This document shows, piece by piece, positions 18,217 to 28,040 of a stretch of DNA of 64,000 nucleotides; position 1 is the stretch's first letter; each line of letters opens with the position of its first letter. This DNA is from Desulfovibrio aminophilus DSM 12254 (lineage in GTDB: Bacteria > Desulfobacterota > Desulfovibrionia > Desulfovibrionales > Desulfovibrionaceae), in contig NZ_AUMA01000008.1 of assembly GCF_000422565.1 (NCBI RefSeq), positions 62,001-126,000 of the forward strand. The letters run 5' to 3'. The notes beneath the pieces were generated by a model. That model was not told the DNA's origin. It ran no database searches and saw only the letters and a list, made by a program, of their open reading frames with translations. The translations under genes were made by a program, and so were the position numbers.

Positions 18217-18351
18217 GACCGCCCTCCTTGTGGTTTTCGGGGTCCGGGGACACGATATGTTTTGGGAAACATAGCATCCCCGTCCCGCCCTGCCAATCGC
18301 CGTGCCGTGGGTCGAGGCTCCTTTTTTCGTCCGCGCGAGACGGACGAAGAA

Positions 18352-18398
18352 GCCCGCCGCCCCGGTCTCCCGTTGTGGGAAAACCAGGCGCGGCGGGC
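18352..18398 (-). terminator. Possible terminator hairpin after glnS
   Basis: On the minus strand GCCCGCCGC and GCGGCGGGC form a 9-bp stem with a long loop, followed by TTCTTCG. The loop is about 29 nt, so this is only a moderate candidate. Confidence 0.4.
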
Positions 18399-18443
18399 CG
18401 CCTTCTTCACGTGTGCGTCGGCTGTCCGTCCGGGGTCCGGCAA

Positions 18444-20132
18444 TCAGCCTTTCTTTTCGATCTTGGCCCAGGTGTCGCGCAGGGTGGCCGTGCGGTTGAA
18501 GACCAGCGCTCCGGGCCTGCAGTCCTTGGCGTCGGCCGTGAAGTAGCCCAGGCGTTCGAACTGGAAGCGGTCCCCGGGCCGGGCCTCGTCCAGGGCGGGC
18601 TCCAGCTTGCAGCCCGCGAGCGTCTCCAGGGAGTCGGGGTTGAGGTGGGTCTTGAAGTCCTTGTCCGCGCTCGGATTGTCCACGGTGAACAGGAAGTCGT
18701 AGAGCCGGACCTCGGCCTCCACGGCGTGGGCCGCGCTGACCCAGTGGATGGTGCCCTTGACCTTGCGGCCGTCCTGGGACCAGCCGCCCCTGGTGGCCGG
18801 GTCGTAGGTGCAGCGCACCTCCGTGACCTCGCCGGAGTCGTCGGCGGAGAAGCCGGTGCAGGTCACGTAGTAGGCCCCGCGCAGACGCACCTCCTGGCCG
18901 GGAGCCAGGCGGAAGTACTTGGGCGGTGGGGTCTGGCGGAAGTCGTCACGCTCGATCCAGAGCACCTTGGAGAAGGGCGCGGTGCGGGTTCCGGCGCGCT
19001 CGTCCTCGGGGTTGTTCTGGAGCGCGAACTCCTCCACCTGGTCCTCGGGGTAGTTCTCGACGACCAGTTTGAGGGGTTTCAGCACGGCCATGCGCCGCGC
19101 CGCGCGTTTGTTCAGATCCTCGCGTACGCAGTGTTCCAGCAGGGCCACGTCCACGGTGTTCTCGGAGCGGGCCACGCCGATGCGCTCACAGAAGTCGCGC
19201 ACGGCCTCCGGGGTGTAGCCCCGGCGGCGCAGGCCGGAAATGGTCGGCATGCGCGGGTCGTCCCAGCCCGTCACGTGGCCTTCCTGCACGAGTTGGATGA
19301 GCTTGCGCTTGGAGAGCACGGTGCGGGTGAGGTTCAGGCGGGCGAATTCGTACTGCCGGGGCCGGGGATCGAAACCCAGGGTGTCCAGGACCCAGTCATA
19401 GAGTTCGCGGTTGTTCTCGAATTCCAGGGTGCAGACGGAGTGGGTCACGCCTTCGATGGCGTCCGACAGGCAGTGGGCGAAGTCGTACATGGGGTAGATG
19501 CACCACGCATCGCCCGTGCGGTGGTGATGGGCCTTCTTGATGCGGTAGAGCGCGGGGTCGCGCATGACCACGTTGGCGGCGGCCATGTCGATCTTGGCCC
19601 GCAGCACCCGCGAACCCTCCTCGAACTCGCCCGCGCGCATGCGCCGGAAGAGGTCCAGGTTCTCCTCCGGGGTGCGCTCGCGCCAAGGGCTGTTCACGCC
19701 GGGGGCGGTGAGGGTGCCCCGGTTCTCGCGGATCTGCTCGGCGCTCTGGTCGTCCACGTAGGCCTTGCCCATCTCGATGAGCCGCTCGGCGCAGGCGTAG
19801 ATTCGCTCGAAGTAGTCCGAGGCGAAGAAGCGGTTCGCGCCCCAGTCCGCACCGAGCCAGCGGGCGTCCTCCTCGATGCTCTCGACGTATTCCACCTCTT
19901 CCTTGGACGGGTTGGTGTCGTCGAAGCGCAGGCTGCACACGCCGTTGTAATCGCGGGCGATGCCGAAGTTCAGGCAGATGGACTTGGCGTGCCCGATGTG
20001 CAGATAGCCGTTGGGTTCGGGAGGAAAACGGGTCTGCACGCGGCCGCCGTTCTTGCCGGCCTTGATGTCGGCCTCCACGATGGCGCGGATGAAGTTGAGC
20101 GGGGCTTCGGGCTTCTGGATCACGTCGGTCAT
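18444..20132 (-). CDS. glnS: Glutaminyl-tRNA synthetase
   Basis: A 562-residue class I synthetase that charges tRNA-Gln. The HIGH motif is at residues 45-48 in [17 protein letters not shown] and the KMSKS counterpart is VLSKR (272-276). The PPEPNG form and full-length anticodon-binding beta-barrels (region 340-560) separate GlnRS from GluRS. The start at 20132 follows GAGGTG with normal spacing; the open frame upstream is not plausible protein. It implies direct Gln-tRNA charging; a tRNA-Gln(CUG) gene lies elsewhere in the window at 49434. Confidence 0.96.
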   Translation of the reverse strand: MTDVIQKPEAPLNFIRAIVEADIKAGKNGGRVQTRFPPEPNGYLHIGHAKSICLNFGIARDYNGVCSLRFDDTNPSKEEVEYVESIEEDARWLGADWGANRFFASDYFERIYACAERLIEMGKAYVDDQSAEQIRENRGTLTAPGVNSPWRERTPEENLDLFRRMRAGEFEEGSRVLRAKIDMAAANVVMRDPALYRIKKAHHHRTGDAWCIYPMYDFAHCLSDAIEGVTHSVCTLEFENNRELYDWVLDTLGFDPRPRQYEFARLNLTRTVLSKRKLIQLVQEGHVTGWDDPRMPTISGLRRRGYTPEAVRDFCERIGVARSENTVDVALLEHCVREDLNKRAARRMAVLKPLKLVVENYPEDQVEEFALQNNPEDERAGTRTAPFSKVLWIERDDFRQTPPPKYFRLAPGQEVRLRGAYYVTCTGFSADDSGEVTEVRCTYDPATRGGWSQDGRKVKGTIHWVSAAHAVEAEVRLYDFLFTVDNPSADKDFKTHLNPDSLETLAGCKLEPALDEARPGDRFQFERLGYFTADAKDCRPGALVFNRTATLRDTWAKIEKKG

Positions 20133-20257
20133 ATGGGCACCTCGAAAGGGGAAGTCTTGGGAATACGGGCCTCTCGGCCAAGCAAGCACATACGGCAAAA
20201 CCACGGGCCGGTCAAAGGGGGCTTGCCGCAACCCCCGCCGGGCGGTAGGTTCCGGCC

Positions 20258-20398
20258 ATGAGTTCCCCGCGCGGCTCCACCCGCCTTCTGCTTCTGGGCC
20301 TGGGGCTGCTCCTGGGCGGCCTGGCCTACGGCGTCTGGGAGTGGCTGCCCCGATTCTCCCGGCTGGCCGAGCGGGCCCTGCGGGCCTGGCTGCCCTGA
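20258..20398 (+). CDS. Small single-pass membrane peptide (46 residues), unknown
   Basis: A short frame of 46 codons starting ATG (20258): basic N-terminus (SSPRGSTR), one strongly hydrophobic helix ([18 protein letters not shown]) and a C-terminal amphipathic helix rich in Arg and Leu. Codon use is strongly GC3-biased like the neighbours. It lies between the glnS start and a convergent reductase gene. I do not recognise a family. A weak AGG-type ribosome site precedes it. Confidence 0.5.
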   Translation: MSSPRGSTRLLLLGLGLLLGGLAYGVWEWLPRFSRLAERALRAWLP

Positions 20399-20427
20399 CG
20401 GATTTGGACGGCTTGTGGGAAACGCGC

Positions 20428-22101
20428 TCAATCGCCCGCTGAATCTCCTCCGCCTCCCTCCTTCCAGTATGGCTTGCCCAGGTCCTCGAAGGCCGAGAGC
20501 GCGGCCAGGGAGCCCTCGCTCACGGCCGTGACGATCTGCATGCTTCCGCCGGTGAGGTCGCCCGCGGCGTAGACGCGCGGCCTGCTGGTCCGCATGGCCC
20601 GGTCCACGCTCACGAACCCGCCTCCGTCCAGCTCCAGTTCCAGTTTCTTGGCCAGATCGTTGTTCGGCACATGCCCCACGGCGATGAACACCGCGTCCGT
20701 GGGCAGGTCCGCCGTGGTCCCCGCGGCGTTGTCGCGCACGCGCACGGCCGTGACCTTCTTGTCGTCGCCCGTGATCTCGACCACCTCGCTGTTGAAACGC
20801 ACGCCGATGCCCTCGCGCGCCGCGGAGTCCTGGAGGTGCTTCTCGGCCCGGAAGGCGTCCCGGCGGTGGATGATGGTCGTCTCCACGCCCAGGTGCTTGA
20901 GGTGCAGGGCGTCGGTGAGCGCGGTGTTGCCGCCACCGACGACCACCGCCCGCCTACCCTTGTAGAGGTAGCCGTCGCAGGAGGAGCAAAAGCTTACGCC
21001 GAAGCCCCGGTAGCGGTCCTCGCCGGGAGCTCCGAGAGCGCGGTAGGCCGCGCCGGTGGCCAGGAGCACGGCCCGGGCCGAGAAGGTTCCCTTGCGCGTG
21101 CGCAGTTCGAAACGGCCGTTTTCCTCGGCCGCGTCCTCCACCTGGGCGTCGGTCACGATATGCGTGTATTCCCGGGCGTGGGCGGCCATGATCTCCATGA
21201 GCTTCTTGCCCGGCACCGAGGCGAAGCCGGGGTAGTTCTCCACTGTCGGGGTCAGGCTCACCTGGCCGCCGATGGGGCCGCCCTCCAGAACCACGGCCGA
21301 CAGGCCGCTACGGGCGGCGTAGATGGCCGCCGAGAGCCCGGCCGGGCCCGCGCCCACAATGGCCAGGTCCACCCGCTCCGGCGTCGGGCCTTGGGTCTGG
21401 GCCGCCATTTCGCCCAGGAACTCCGAGGCGTCCTGGAGCGTCACCAGCTCGACCACGAAGCGCTCCTCGGGCATGAGTCCCAGGGCGGCATGGTCTTCGC
21501 CGAACAGGGTGTGGGGCACGGAGCCCACGTTGTGGCGTTCGGCCAGGTCCGGGTTCTCGTCGATCTCCACGATTTCGGCCGAGACGAGGTCCGGCCGTTC
21601 CACGGCGCACTTGATCGCGGCCAGTGCCTGGCCCGGGCAGTAGGGGCAGGCCGGGGTGACGAAGACGCGCGGGTCGCGCTTTTCCGTGAGCTTGGCCAGG
21701 AGTTCGCGGGAGAGGTCCGAGAGGCCGCTCTTGCCCGTCGAGGCCAGGATCAGGGCGGTCATGAAGGTCCGGCCCTCCTCCCCGGCCGGGGCCCCGGTGA
21801 AGCGCACGGAAATGCGGTTCGGGGCCAGAAGGATCGTGGGCGAGCGGTCCACGCCGCGTTTCCGGGCCTCGTCCGAGTCCAGGTTGAGGAAGCGAGCCCG
21901 GACCTTGGGCGAGAGCCGGGTCAGGTCGGTGATGAATGTGCGCGCGAAATCGTTGTACGAGTCGTTCACGCCGGAGGCGGTGAAGACCTCCATATCCACC
22001 GGGGTCTGAAATGTGGCGAAGAGTTCGGTCAGGGCCGTGCGGGTGTCCTCGGGCAGGAACCAGCCGCCCGGGTCGTCCTTTTTCTCGATCTGCGGCGTCA
22101 T
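20428..22101 (-). CDS. Thioredoxin reductase-like flavoprotein with N-terminal double thioredoxin-fold domain (AhpF-like)
   Basis: A 557-residue fusion. Residues 1-235 form two thioredoxin folds: the first has no CxxC, the second has CPYC (Cys152, Cys155), as in AhpF and in PDO-type glutaredoxins. Residues 243-557 are a thioredoxin reductase unit with FAD motif GAGPAG (250-255), redox-active CSSC (Cys372, Cys375) and the second dinucleotide motif GGGNTA. Electrons should pass from NAD(P)H through FAD and the CSSC to the CPYC domain. The start at 22101 is preferred over the ATG six bases upstream because GAGG then has a 6-base spacing. No ahpC lies adjacent, so the acceptor is open. Confidence 0.87.
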   Translation of the reverse strand: MTPQIEKKDDPGGWFLPEDTRTALTELFATFQTPVDMEVFTASGVNDSYNDFARTFITDLTRLSPKVRARFLNLDSDEARKRGVDRSPTILLAPNRISVRFTGAPAGEEGRTFMTALILASTGKSGLSDLSRELLAKLTEKRDPRVFVTPACPYCPGQALAAIKCAVERPDLVSAEIVEIDENPDLAERHNVGSVPHTLFGEDHAALGLMPEERFVVELVTLQDASEFLGEMAAQTQGPTPERVDLAIVGAGPAGLSAAIYAARSGLSAVVLEGGPIGGQVSLTPTVENYPGFASVPGKKLMEIMAAHAREYTHIVTDAQVEDAAEENGRFELRTRKGTFSARAVLLATGAAYRALGAPGEDRYRGFGVSFCSSCDGYLYKGRRAVVVGGGNTALTDALHLKHLGVETTIIHRRDAFRAEKHLQDSAAREGIGVRFNSEVVEITGDDKKVTAVRVRDNAAGTTADLPTDAVFIAVGHVPNNDLAKKLELELDGGGFVSVDRAMRTSRPRVYAAGDLTGGSMQIVTAVSEGSLAALSAFEDLGKPYWKEGGGGDSAGD

Positions 22102-22209
22102 GGGCATCCTCGCGGGTTTGAGGGCGATGCCTGATGATATTGCAGGATCGGCGCGCCCCGTCAAGGAAGCGGTCTTGCGTGGGAAGCCCGGCGGACGTAC
22201 ATTCGGGCC

Positions 22210-22914
22210 ATGTGCGGACGATTCGCCCTGCGGGCCCCAAGACCCCGGTTGGCCGAGCACTTCGGCCTGGACAAGGTTCCCGGCGCTCCCGCGCGCCACA
22301 ACATCGCCCCGGGCCAGCTGGTGGAGATCGTGGCCGCCGAGGCCTCGGGCCGCCGCCACATGCGTCTGACCCGCTGGGGTCTCGTGCCGTTCTGGGCCAA
22401 GGACGCCTCGATCGGCGCGCGGCTCATCAACGCCCGCTGCGAGACCGCCCCGGCCAAGCCCGCCTTCCGCGCCGCCTACCGCCACCGCCGCTGCCTCATT
22501 CCGGCGGACGGGTTCTACGAGTGGCGGGCGCTGTCCGGTCGCAAACAGCCCTGGTTCCTTCACCTGGAGGGCGACGGCCTGTTCGCCCTGGCCGGGCTCT
22601 GGGAGTCCTGGCAGGGGCCGGGCGGAGAAATCCTGGAGACCTGCGTGGTGCTCACCCGTGAGGCCGTGGGCCTCGCCCGGGAAATCCACGAACGCATGCC
22701 CGTGATTCCGCCGCCATCGGCCTACGGCGATTGGCTGGCCCCGAACCTCCAGGCCGACTCGCGCATCACCGCGCTCCTGGAGTCCTTCCCGCCGCCGGAA
22801 CTGGCGGCTCACCACGTGGGGCCGGCTGTGAACAACCCCCGCCAGGACGGGCCGGAGTGCTCCCGGCCCCTGGACGGGGAGGGCGGTGCCCCGGGCGGGA
22901 TTTTTTTGACCTGA
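22210..22914 (+). CDS. YedK/HMCES-type abasic-site protein (SOS response-associated peptidase)
   Basis: A 234-residue protein beginning MCGRF, so Cys2 is exposed after removal of Met to crosslink to abasic sites in single-stranded DNA. The other conserved residues are present: Asn74 in INARCET, Glu104 in GFYEW, and His160 in IHERMP. Family members shield abasic sites by a thiazolidine link. It is divergent from the AhpF-like gene; no LexA box could be assigned by eye in the 108-bp gap. Confidence 0.93.
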   Translation: MCGRFALRAPRPRLAEHFGLDKVPGAPARHNIAPGQLVEIVAAEASGRRHMRLTRWGLVPFWAKDASIGARLINARCETAPAKPAFRAAYRHRRCLIPADGFYEWRALSGRKQPWFLHLEGDGLFALAGLWESWQGPGGEILETCVVLTREAVGLAREIHERMPVIPPPSAYGDWLAPNLQADSRITALLESFPPPELAAHHVGPAVNNPRQDGPECSRPLDGEGGAPGGIFLT

Positions 22915-22918
22915 GTCG

Positions 22919-22946
22919 TTGTCTTTTCCCCGGACCGCACTATGTT
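22919..22946 (+). promoter_or_regulatory. Sigma-70-type promoter candidate for nifU-nifS-cysK-cysE
   Basis: TTGTCT (22919-22924), a 16-bp spacer and TATGTT (22941-22946) lie 43 bp before the nifU start. Confidence 0.45.
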
Positions 22947-22988
22947 GGAACGACGCGCGGAGGACAAAACCGCGCGCGGAGGATCAGC

Positions 22989-23825
22989 ATGTGGGAATAT
23001 ACCGATAAAGTCATGGACCACTTTCTCAACCCGCGCAACGCGGGCGAGATGGAGAATCCGAGCGCGGTCGGCGAGGTGGGCAGTCTGGCCTGCGGCGACG
23101 CCCTGCGCCTCTTTCTGAAGATCGACGACAAGGGCGTGATTCAGGACGCCCGTTTCCAGACCTTCGGCTGCGCCAGCGCCATCGCCTCCAGCTCGGTGCT
23201 CACCGAGATATTGAAGGGCAAGACCGTGGCCGAGGCCGAGAAGCTGACCAACAAGGACATCGCCGCCTACCTGGGCGGCCTGCCCAAGGAGAAGATGCAC
23301 TGCTCGGTCATGGGCGAGGAGGCCCTGGCCGCCGCGCTGAAGAACTGGCGCGGCGAGGCCGCCCCGTCCCCGGCCGCCGAGGGCCGTCTGGTCTGCAAGT
23401 GCTTCGGCGTCACCGAGGAGACCATCCGCCGGGCCATCCGCGAGAACGACCTGAAGACCGTGGAGGACATCACCAACTTCACCAAGGCGGGCGGCGGTTG
23501 CGGCGAGTGCGCGCCGGAGTTGGAGTCGATCCTGGCCGACGAGCGGGCGCGCATGGCCTCGGCCGCACCGGGCGGCAGGCGGATGACCAACATCCAGCGT
23601 ATGACCCAGGTGACCCGGATCATCGACGAGGAGATCCGCCCGGCGCTCAAAAAGGACGGCGGGGACATTGAGTTGGTGGACATCGAGGGCGTCAAGGTTG
23701 TGGTCTCGTTGCGCGGGGCCTGCGTGGGCTGCCCGTCCAGCCACCTGACCCTCAAGGGCCTGGTGGAGAAACGCCTCCAGGAGGCCGTGGACCCGGACAT
23801 CCGGATCGAGGAGGTGCGCCCGTGA
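22989..23825 (+). CDS. nifU: Fe-S cluster scaffold NifU, three-domain
   Basis: A 278-residue modular scaffold. Residues 1-125 are IscU-like with cluster ligands Cys35, Cys61 and Cys105. Residues 132-180 are a BFD-type [2Fe-2S] domain with CKC (136, 138) and CGEC (171-174). Residues 200-278 are the Nfu domain with CVGC (245-248). Together with NifS it builds Fe-S clusters; here it is probably the general system, since no nitrogenase genes are nearby. GGAGGA precedes the ATG. It overlaps nifS by 4 bp. Confidence 0.95.
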   Translation: MWEYTDKVMDHFLNPRNAGEMENPSAVGEVGSLACGDALRLFLKIDDKGVIQDARFQTFGCASAIASSSVLTEILKGKTVAEAEKLTNKDIAAYLGGLPKEKMHCSVMGEEALAAALKNWRGEAAPSPAAEGRLVCKCFGVTEETIRRAIRENDLKTVEDITNFTKAGGGCGECAPELESILADERARMASAAPGGRRMTNIQRMTQVTRIIDEEIRPALKKDGGDIELVDIEGVKVVVSLRGACVGCPSSHLTLKGLVEKRLQEAVDPDIRIEEVRP

Positions 23826-25018
23826 AGCCGGTCTATCTCGACAACAACGCCACCACCCAGGTGGCTCCCGAGGTGCTTTCGGCCATGTTGCCGTTCTTCT
23901 GCGAACAGTACGGCAACCCCTCCAGCATGCACTCCTTCGGCGGCGCGGTGGCCGAGCACCTGCGCAAGGCCAGGGCCCAGGTGGCCGAGGGTCTTTCCTG
24001 CGACCCCTCGGAGATCATCTTCACCGCCTGCGGCACGGAGTCCGACAACACGGCCATCCGCTCGGCCCTGGAGTCCCAGCCCGAGAAACGGCACATCGTG
24101 ACCACCCGGGTGGAGCATCCGGCCGTGCTGAGCCTCTGCCAGCACCTGGAGACCAAGGGCTGCGAGGTCACGTATCTGGGCGTGGACGAGGACGGCCGCC
24201 TGGACCTCGACGAACTGGAGAAGAGCCTTCGGAAAGACACGGCCATCGTCTCGGTGATGTACGCCAACAACGAGACCGGCGTGATCTTCCCGCTGCCGGA
24301 GGTCGCGGCGATCGTGAAGTCGCGGGGCGTGCTTCTGCACACCGACGCGGTGCAGGCCGTGGGCAAGCTGCCCATCGACCTTTCCACATTGCCGGTGGAC
24401 TTCCTGGCCCTCTCCGGCCACAAGCTGCACGCGCCCAAGGGCGTGGGCGTGCTCTACGTGCGCAAGGGGACGCCGTTCCGGCCCTTCCTGGTGGGAGGCC
24501 ACCAGGAGCACGGCCGCCGCGCGGGCACCGAGAACATCACCTCCATCGTCGGCCTGGGCCGTGCCGTTGAACTGGCCACCGGGCACATCGAGGAAGAGAA
24601 CACCCGGGTGCGGGCTTTGCGCGACCGTTTGGAGCGGGGGCTGTTGGAGGCCGTCCCGGACTCCCGGATCAACGGCGGCGGGGCCGAGCGCCTGCCCAAC
24701 ACCCTGTCCATCGCCTTCAAGTACGTGGAGGGCGAGGCCATCCTCCTGCTCATGGACCGCTTCGGCATCTGCGCCAGCTCAGGCTCGGCCTGCACCTCGG
24801 GCAGCTTGGAACCTTCGCACGTGCTGCGGGCCATGGGCGTGCCCTTCACCTTCGCCCACGGCTCCATCCGTTTCTCGCTCTCGCGTTACACGAGCGACGC
24901 GGACGTCGACCTGGTGCTCAAGGAACTGCCGCCGATCATCGCGCGGCTGCGCCAACTCTCCCCGTTCTCCGGCAAGGAGGGCGAGGCCGCGGCCTTCTGC
25001 TCCACCCACAGCCACTGA
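23822..25018 (+). CDS. nifS: Cysteine desulfurase NifS/IscS
   Basis: A 398-residue PLP enzyme that takes sulfur from cysteine for Fe-S assembly. PLP lysine is Lys201 in LSGHKLHAPKG; the catalytic loop cysteine is Cys324 in SSGSACTSGS. The start is a GTG at 23822 overlapping the nifU stop (GTGA), which gives tight coupling. The short SGSACTSG loop is of the class I (NifS/IscS) type. Cysteine is supplied by the enzymes encoded directly downstream. Confidence 0.95.
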   Translation: MKPVYLDNNATTQVAPEVLSAMLPFFCEQYGNPSSMHSFGGAVAEHLRKARAQVAEGLSCDPSEIIFTACGTESDNTAIRSALESQPEKRHIVTTRVEHPAVLSLCQHLETKGCEVTYLGVDEDGRLDLDELEKSLRKDTAIVSVMYANNETGVIFPLPEVAAIVKSRGVLLHTDAVQAVGKLPIDLSTLPVDFLALSGHKLHAPKGVGVLYVRKGTPFRPFLVGGHQEHGRRAGTENITSIVGLGRAVELATGHIEEENTRVRALRDRLERGLLEAVPDSRINGGGAERLPNTLSIAFKYVEGEAILLLMDRFGICASSGSACTSGSLEPSHVLRAMGVPFTFAHGSIRFSLSRYTSDADVDLVLKELPPIIARLRQLSPFSGKEGEAAAFCSTHSH

Positions 25019-25033
25019 ACCGGGGGGCACGAC

Positions 25034-25963
25034 ATGCGCATCGCCAAGGACATGACTGAACTGGTGGGGCACACCCCGCTGGTCTTTTTGAACCGTCTGA
25101 ACGAAGGCTGCGTGGCCCGCGTGGCGGCCAAGCTGGAGTTCTTCAACCCCTGTTCCTCGGTCAAGGACCGCATCGGTCTGAACATGATCCGGGCGGCCGA
25201 GGCCGAGGGCCGCATCAAGCCCGGGGCCACCATCATCGAGCCCACCAGCGGCAACACCGGCGTGGGCCTGGCCTTCGTCTGCGCCGTGCGCGGCTACCGG
25301 CTCATCCTGACCATGCCCGAGAGCATGAGCCGGGAACGCCGGGTGCTGCTCAAGGGCTTCGGGGCCGAGCTGGTGCTCACCCCGGCGGCCCAGGGCATGT
25401 CCGGGGCCGTGTCCCGGGCCGAGGAGCTGGCGGCGGAAATCCCGGGCTCGTTCATCCCCCAGCAATTCAAGAACCCGGCCAACCCGGCCGCGCACCGCGC
25501 GACCACGGCCGAGGAGATCTGGGCCGATACGGACGGGACCATCGATATCTTCGTGGCCGGAGTTGGGTCCGGCGGCACCATCACCGGCGTGGCCCAGGGG
25601 CTCAAGGCCCGCAATCCCGGCATCCGGGCCGTGGCCGTGGAGCCGGACGCCTCGCCCGTGCTTTCGGGCGGCGCTGCCGGACCGCACGTCATCCAGGGCA
25701 TCGGCGCGGGCTTCGTGCCCGAGGCGCTCGACCGCTCGGTGCTCGACGAGATATTCCGCGTGACCAACGAACAAGCCCTGACCACGGCCCGGCGGCTCAT
25801 CCGCGAGGAGGCCATCCTCTGCGGCATCTCCTCCGGGGCCAACGCCTTCGCCGCCCTGGAGCTGGCGCGGCGGTCGGAGAACGCGGGCAAGCTCGTGGTC
25901 TTCGTGGTCTGCGACACGGCCGAACGCTATCTCTCCACCGCCCTCTACCAGGACCAGGACTGA
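25034..25963 (+). CDS. cysK: Cysteine synthase (O-acetylserine sulfhydrylase)
   Basis: A 309-residue PLP enzyme converting O-acetylserine and sulfide to cysteine. The PLP lysine is Lys44 in SSVKDRIGL; the phosphate-binding GSGGTITG loop and TSGNTG substrate loop are present. It starts 15 bp after nifS and ends 4 bp before cysE, so sulfide assimilation and sulfur mobilisation share a transcript. Confidence 0.95.
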   Translation: MRIAKDMTELVGHTPLVFLNRLNEGCVARVAAKLEFFNPCSSVKDRIGLNMIRAAEAEGRIKPGATIIEPTSGNTGVGLAFVCAVRGYRLILTMPESMSRERRVLLKGFGAELVLTPAAQGMSGAVSRAEELAAEIPGSFIPQQFKNPANPAAHRATTAEEIWADTDGTIDIFVAGVGSGGTITGVAQGLKARNPGIRAVAVEPDASPVLSGGAAGPHVIQGIGAGFVPEALDRSVLDEIFRVTNEQALTTARRLIREEAILCGISSGANAFAALELARRSENAGKLVVFVVCDTAERYLSTALYQDQD

Positions 25964-25967
25964 ACCC

Positions 25968-26912
25968 ATGAGCACGAACGGCAACGGCAACGGTCGCCCG
26001 GCCCTGGCCAAAGTGGTCGAGCGGCTCTGCGATCCCGCCTCCTACTCGGCGGTCTATCACCGCCCCCTGCACGACCAGCCCATGCCCTCCATCCCGGCCC
26101 TGCGGGAGATCATGGAGCGGCTGCGGGCCGTGCTCTTCCCCGGCTACTTCGGGGACTCGGACGTGAGCCAGGAGTCCATGCGCTACCACATCGGGGCCAA
26201 CCTGGACATCGTGGCCCGGCTGCTCTCCGAGCAGGTCAAGCGCGGCCATTGCTTCTTCTGCGACCGCGACGAGGGCGGCGGTTGCGTGGATTGCGAGGAG
26301 CGGGCCAACACCCTGTCCGCGAAGTTCCTGGACCGGCTGCCGGACATCCGCGCCCTGCTGGCCACGGACGTGCAGGCGGCCTACACCGGCGACCCGGCCT
26401 CACGCAGCCCGGGCGAGACCATCTTCTGCTACCCGAGCATCACCACGCTGACCCACTACCGCATCGCCCACGAACTGTTCGAGCTGGGCGTGGACCTCAT
26501 CCCGCGCATCCTCACGGAGATGGCCCACTCGGCCACGGGCATCGACATCCATCCGGGCGCGCGCATCGGGGAGCACTTCTTCATCGACCACGGCACCGGC
26601 GTGGTCATCGGCGAGACCTGCGTCATCGGCCGGAACGTGCGCCTCTACCAGGGCGTGACCCTGGGGGCAAAGAGCTTCCCAAAGGATCCCAGCGGCGCGC
26701 TCATCAAGGGCCAGCCCCGGCACCCCATCGTGGAGGATGACGTGATCATCTACTCCGGTGCGACCATCCTCGGCCGGGTGACCGTGGGCAAGGGCGCGGT
26801 CATCGGCGGCAACGTCTGGCTCACCCGCGACGTGCCCGCCGGGGCCCGGGTGATCCAGGACCGCGACGACGACGCGGTCTTCGAGATTCCACCCGGAGGG
26901 GCGGGGGTGTAA
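25968..26912 (+). CDS. cysE: Serine O-acetyltransferase (EpsC type)
   Basis: A 314-residue enzyme that makes O-acetylserine for CysK. The C-terminal half is a left-handed beta helix of hexapeptide repeats (IDIHPGARIGEHFFIDHGTGVVIGETCVIGRNVRLYQGVTLG) with catalytic His in HPGA and DHGTG. The N-terminal extension of about 170 residues, including a Cys-rich stretch (CFFCDRDEGGGCVDC) that could bind metal, is longer than in E. coli CysE and typical of EpsC-like forms. It is the last gene before a terminator. Confidence 0.93.
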   Translation: MSTNGNGNGRPALAKVVERLCDPASYSAVYHRPLHDQPMPSIPALREIMERLRAVLFPGYFGDSDVSQESMRYHIGANLDIVARLLSEQVKRGHCFFCDRDEGGGCVDCEERANTLSAKFLDRLPDIRALLATDVQAAYTGDPASRSPGETIFCYPSITTLTHYRIAHELFELGVDLIPRILTEMAHSATGIDIHPGARIGEHFFIDHGTGVVIGETCVIGRNVRLYQGVTLGAKSFPKDPSGALIKGQPRHPIVEDDVIIYSGATILGRVTVGKGAVIGGNVWLTRDVPAGARVIQDRDDDAVFEIPPGGAGV

Positions 26913-26921
26913 GAGATGGAA

Positions 26922-26949
26922 AGGGCGTCCGAAGGGGCGCCCTTTTTTT
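26922..26949 (+). terminator. Intrinsic terminator after cysE
   Basis: AGGGCG (26922-26927) pairs with CGCCCT (26938-26943), followed by a run of T. It overlaps the stop of the convergent azlD gene. Confidence 0.85.
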
Positions 26950-27272
26950 CAGATGAAGAGCCGGGCCACGGCCAGCAGGCCCATGCCCAGGGCCACCACG
27001 CCGAAGAAGCTCTTGGTCTTGATGGCCAGGATGAAGCAGGGCACGGCGATCCAGAGGAAGAGGTTGTCGGCCGAGGCCTGGATGCGGCCCTCCGGGGCCA
27101 GCAGCGAGGGGGCCAGCAAGGCCGCCAGGATGGCCGCCGGGACGTGCGAGAGCCAGCGCTCCACCAGGGGGTTGAGCCTCCGGCTGGACAGGGCCATGGC
27201 CGGAATCATGCGCGGCAGGTAGGTCACCAGGGCCATGCCCGTGATGATCAGGGCGATCACTTTCTGGTCCAT
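26949..27272 (-). CDS. azlD: Branched-chain amino acid transport protein AzlD
   Basis: A 107-residue membrane protein with four hydrophobic segments (ALIITGMALVTYLPRMIPAMAL, HVPAAILAALLAPSLLA, NLFLWIAVPCFILAI, FFGVVALGMGLLAVARL). The TYLPR motif is characteristic of AzlD, the small partner of AzlC in branched-chain amino acid export. It overlaps azlC by 16 bp. The open frame extends further upstream only as azlC antisense-type sequence. Confidence 0.9.
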   Translation of the reverse strand: MDQKVIALIITGMALVTYLPRMIPAMALSSRRLNPLVERWLSHVPAAILAALLAPSLLAPEGRIQASADNLFLWIAVPCFILAIKTKSFFGVVALGMGLLAVARLFI

Positions 27273-27970
27273 GTCTCCACTCCGCAGCCGAGGGTGGCGG
27301 CCAGAACGCAGGCCGCGATGACGCCCCAGTGGCCGAATCCAAGCGAGAGGAAGAGGGTCGAGAAGCCGGCGGCCGCCACGGCCGTGGCCTGGCGGGGGCG
27401 GGTTCCGACCTGCCCGGCCAACAGGGCCAGGAACATGGCCGAGAGGGCGAAGTCCAGGCCCAGGGGCTTCACGTCGCCGATGAGCCCGCCGCAGAACGCG
27501 CCGAGGATCGAGCCGGTGATCCAGGCCGAATGGGCCGTGGCGTTGATGGCCAGGGTTTCGGCCTTGGACGTCCGGCCCTGGGCGAAGCGCGAGGCGTGCA
27601 GGGCGAAGGTCTCGTCCGTGAGCTGGGCGCAGAACCAGGCCACTCCCGGACGGCTCCAGTCGCGCAGGTGCGGGGACAGGGCCGCGGACATGAGCACATG
27701 GCGCAGATTGACCACGAAGGTGGTCAGCACGATGGTCAGGGCCGGGGCCCCGGCGGCCAGCAGGCTCGTGGCGATGAGCTGGGCCGACCCGGCGAAGACG
27801 AACACGGACGTGAGCGCCGCCGCCAGGGGAGTCATTCCGGCCTTGAGGGCCAGCACGCCGAAGGCGAAGCCCACCGGCAGATAGCCCAGAACGATGGGCA
27901 GGGCCTGCCGCGCGCCGGACAGGATCTCCGGCCATGAGCCCGGGGCGGGCAGGGCGCGGGCGTCATCCAT
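27257..27970 (-). CDS. azlC: Branched-chain amino acid exporter AzlC
   Basis: A 237-residue polytopic protein with the AzlC signatures GYLPVGFAFGVLA, FAGSAQL and LRHVLMS. Together with AzlD it forms an exporter for branched-chain amino acids or analogues. The start at 27970 follows GGAGGAACGATCAG; longer frames lack a ribosome site. It is divergent from the MocR regulator at 28085, which probably controls it. Confidence 0.92.
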   Translation of the reverse strand: MDDARALPAPGSWPEILSGARQALPIVLGYLPVGFAFGVLALKAGMTPLAAALTSVFVFAGSAQLIATSLLAAGAPALTIVLTTFVVNLRHVLMSAALSPHLRDWSRPGVAWFCAQLTDETFALHASRFAQGRTSKAETLAINATAHSAWITGSILGAFCGGLIGDVKPLGLDFALSAMFLALLAGQVGTRPRQATAVAAAGFSTLFLSLGFGHWGVIAACVLAATLGCGVETWTRK

Positions 27971-28040
27971 CTGATCGTTCCTCCGGGGTCGAGTGTCGTC
28001 CACGGCTTGCACTCAACCACGAAATCTGTCACCAGAACAG

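Noticed and set aside
18310-18350. Hairpin CGTCCG-CGCGAGA-CGGACG as a terminator
   Set aside because: The T run lies before the stem on the plus strand and A follows on the minus strand, so orientation is wrong for either direction.
18228-20261. Open frame opposite glnS
   Set aside because: Antisense to a clear synthetase, with no domain and shadow-type composition.
22989-25018. Nitrogen-fixation cluster
   Set aside because: nifU and nifS stand alone with cysK and cysE; no nitrogenase genes are present, so this is the general Fe-S system.
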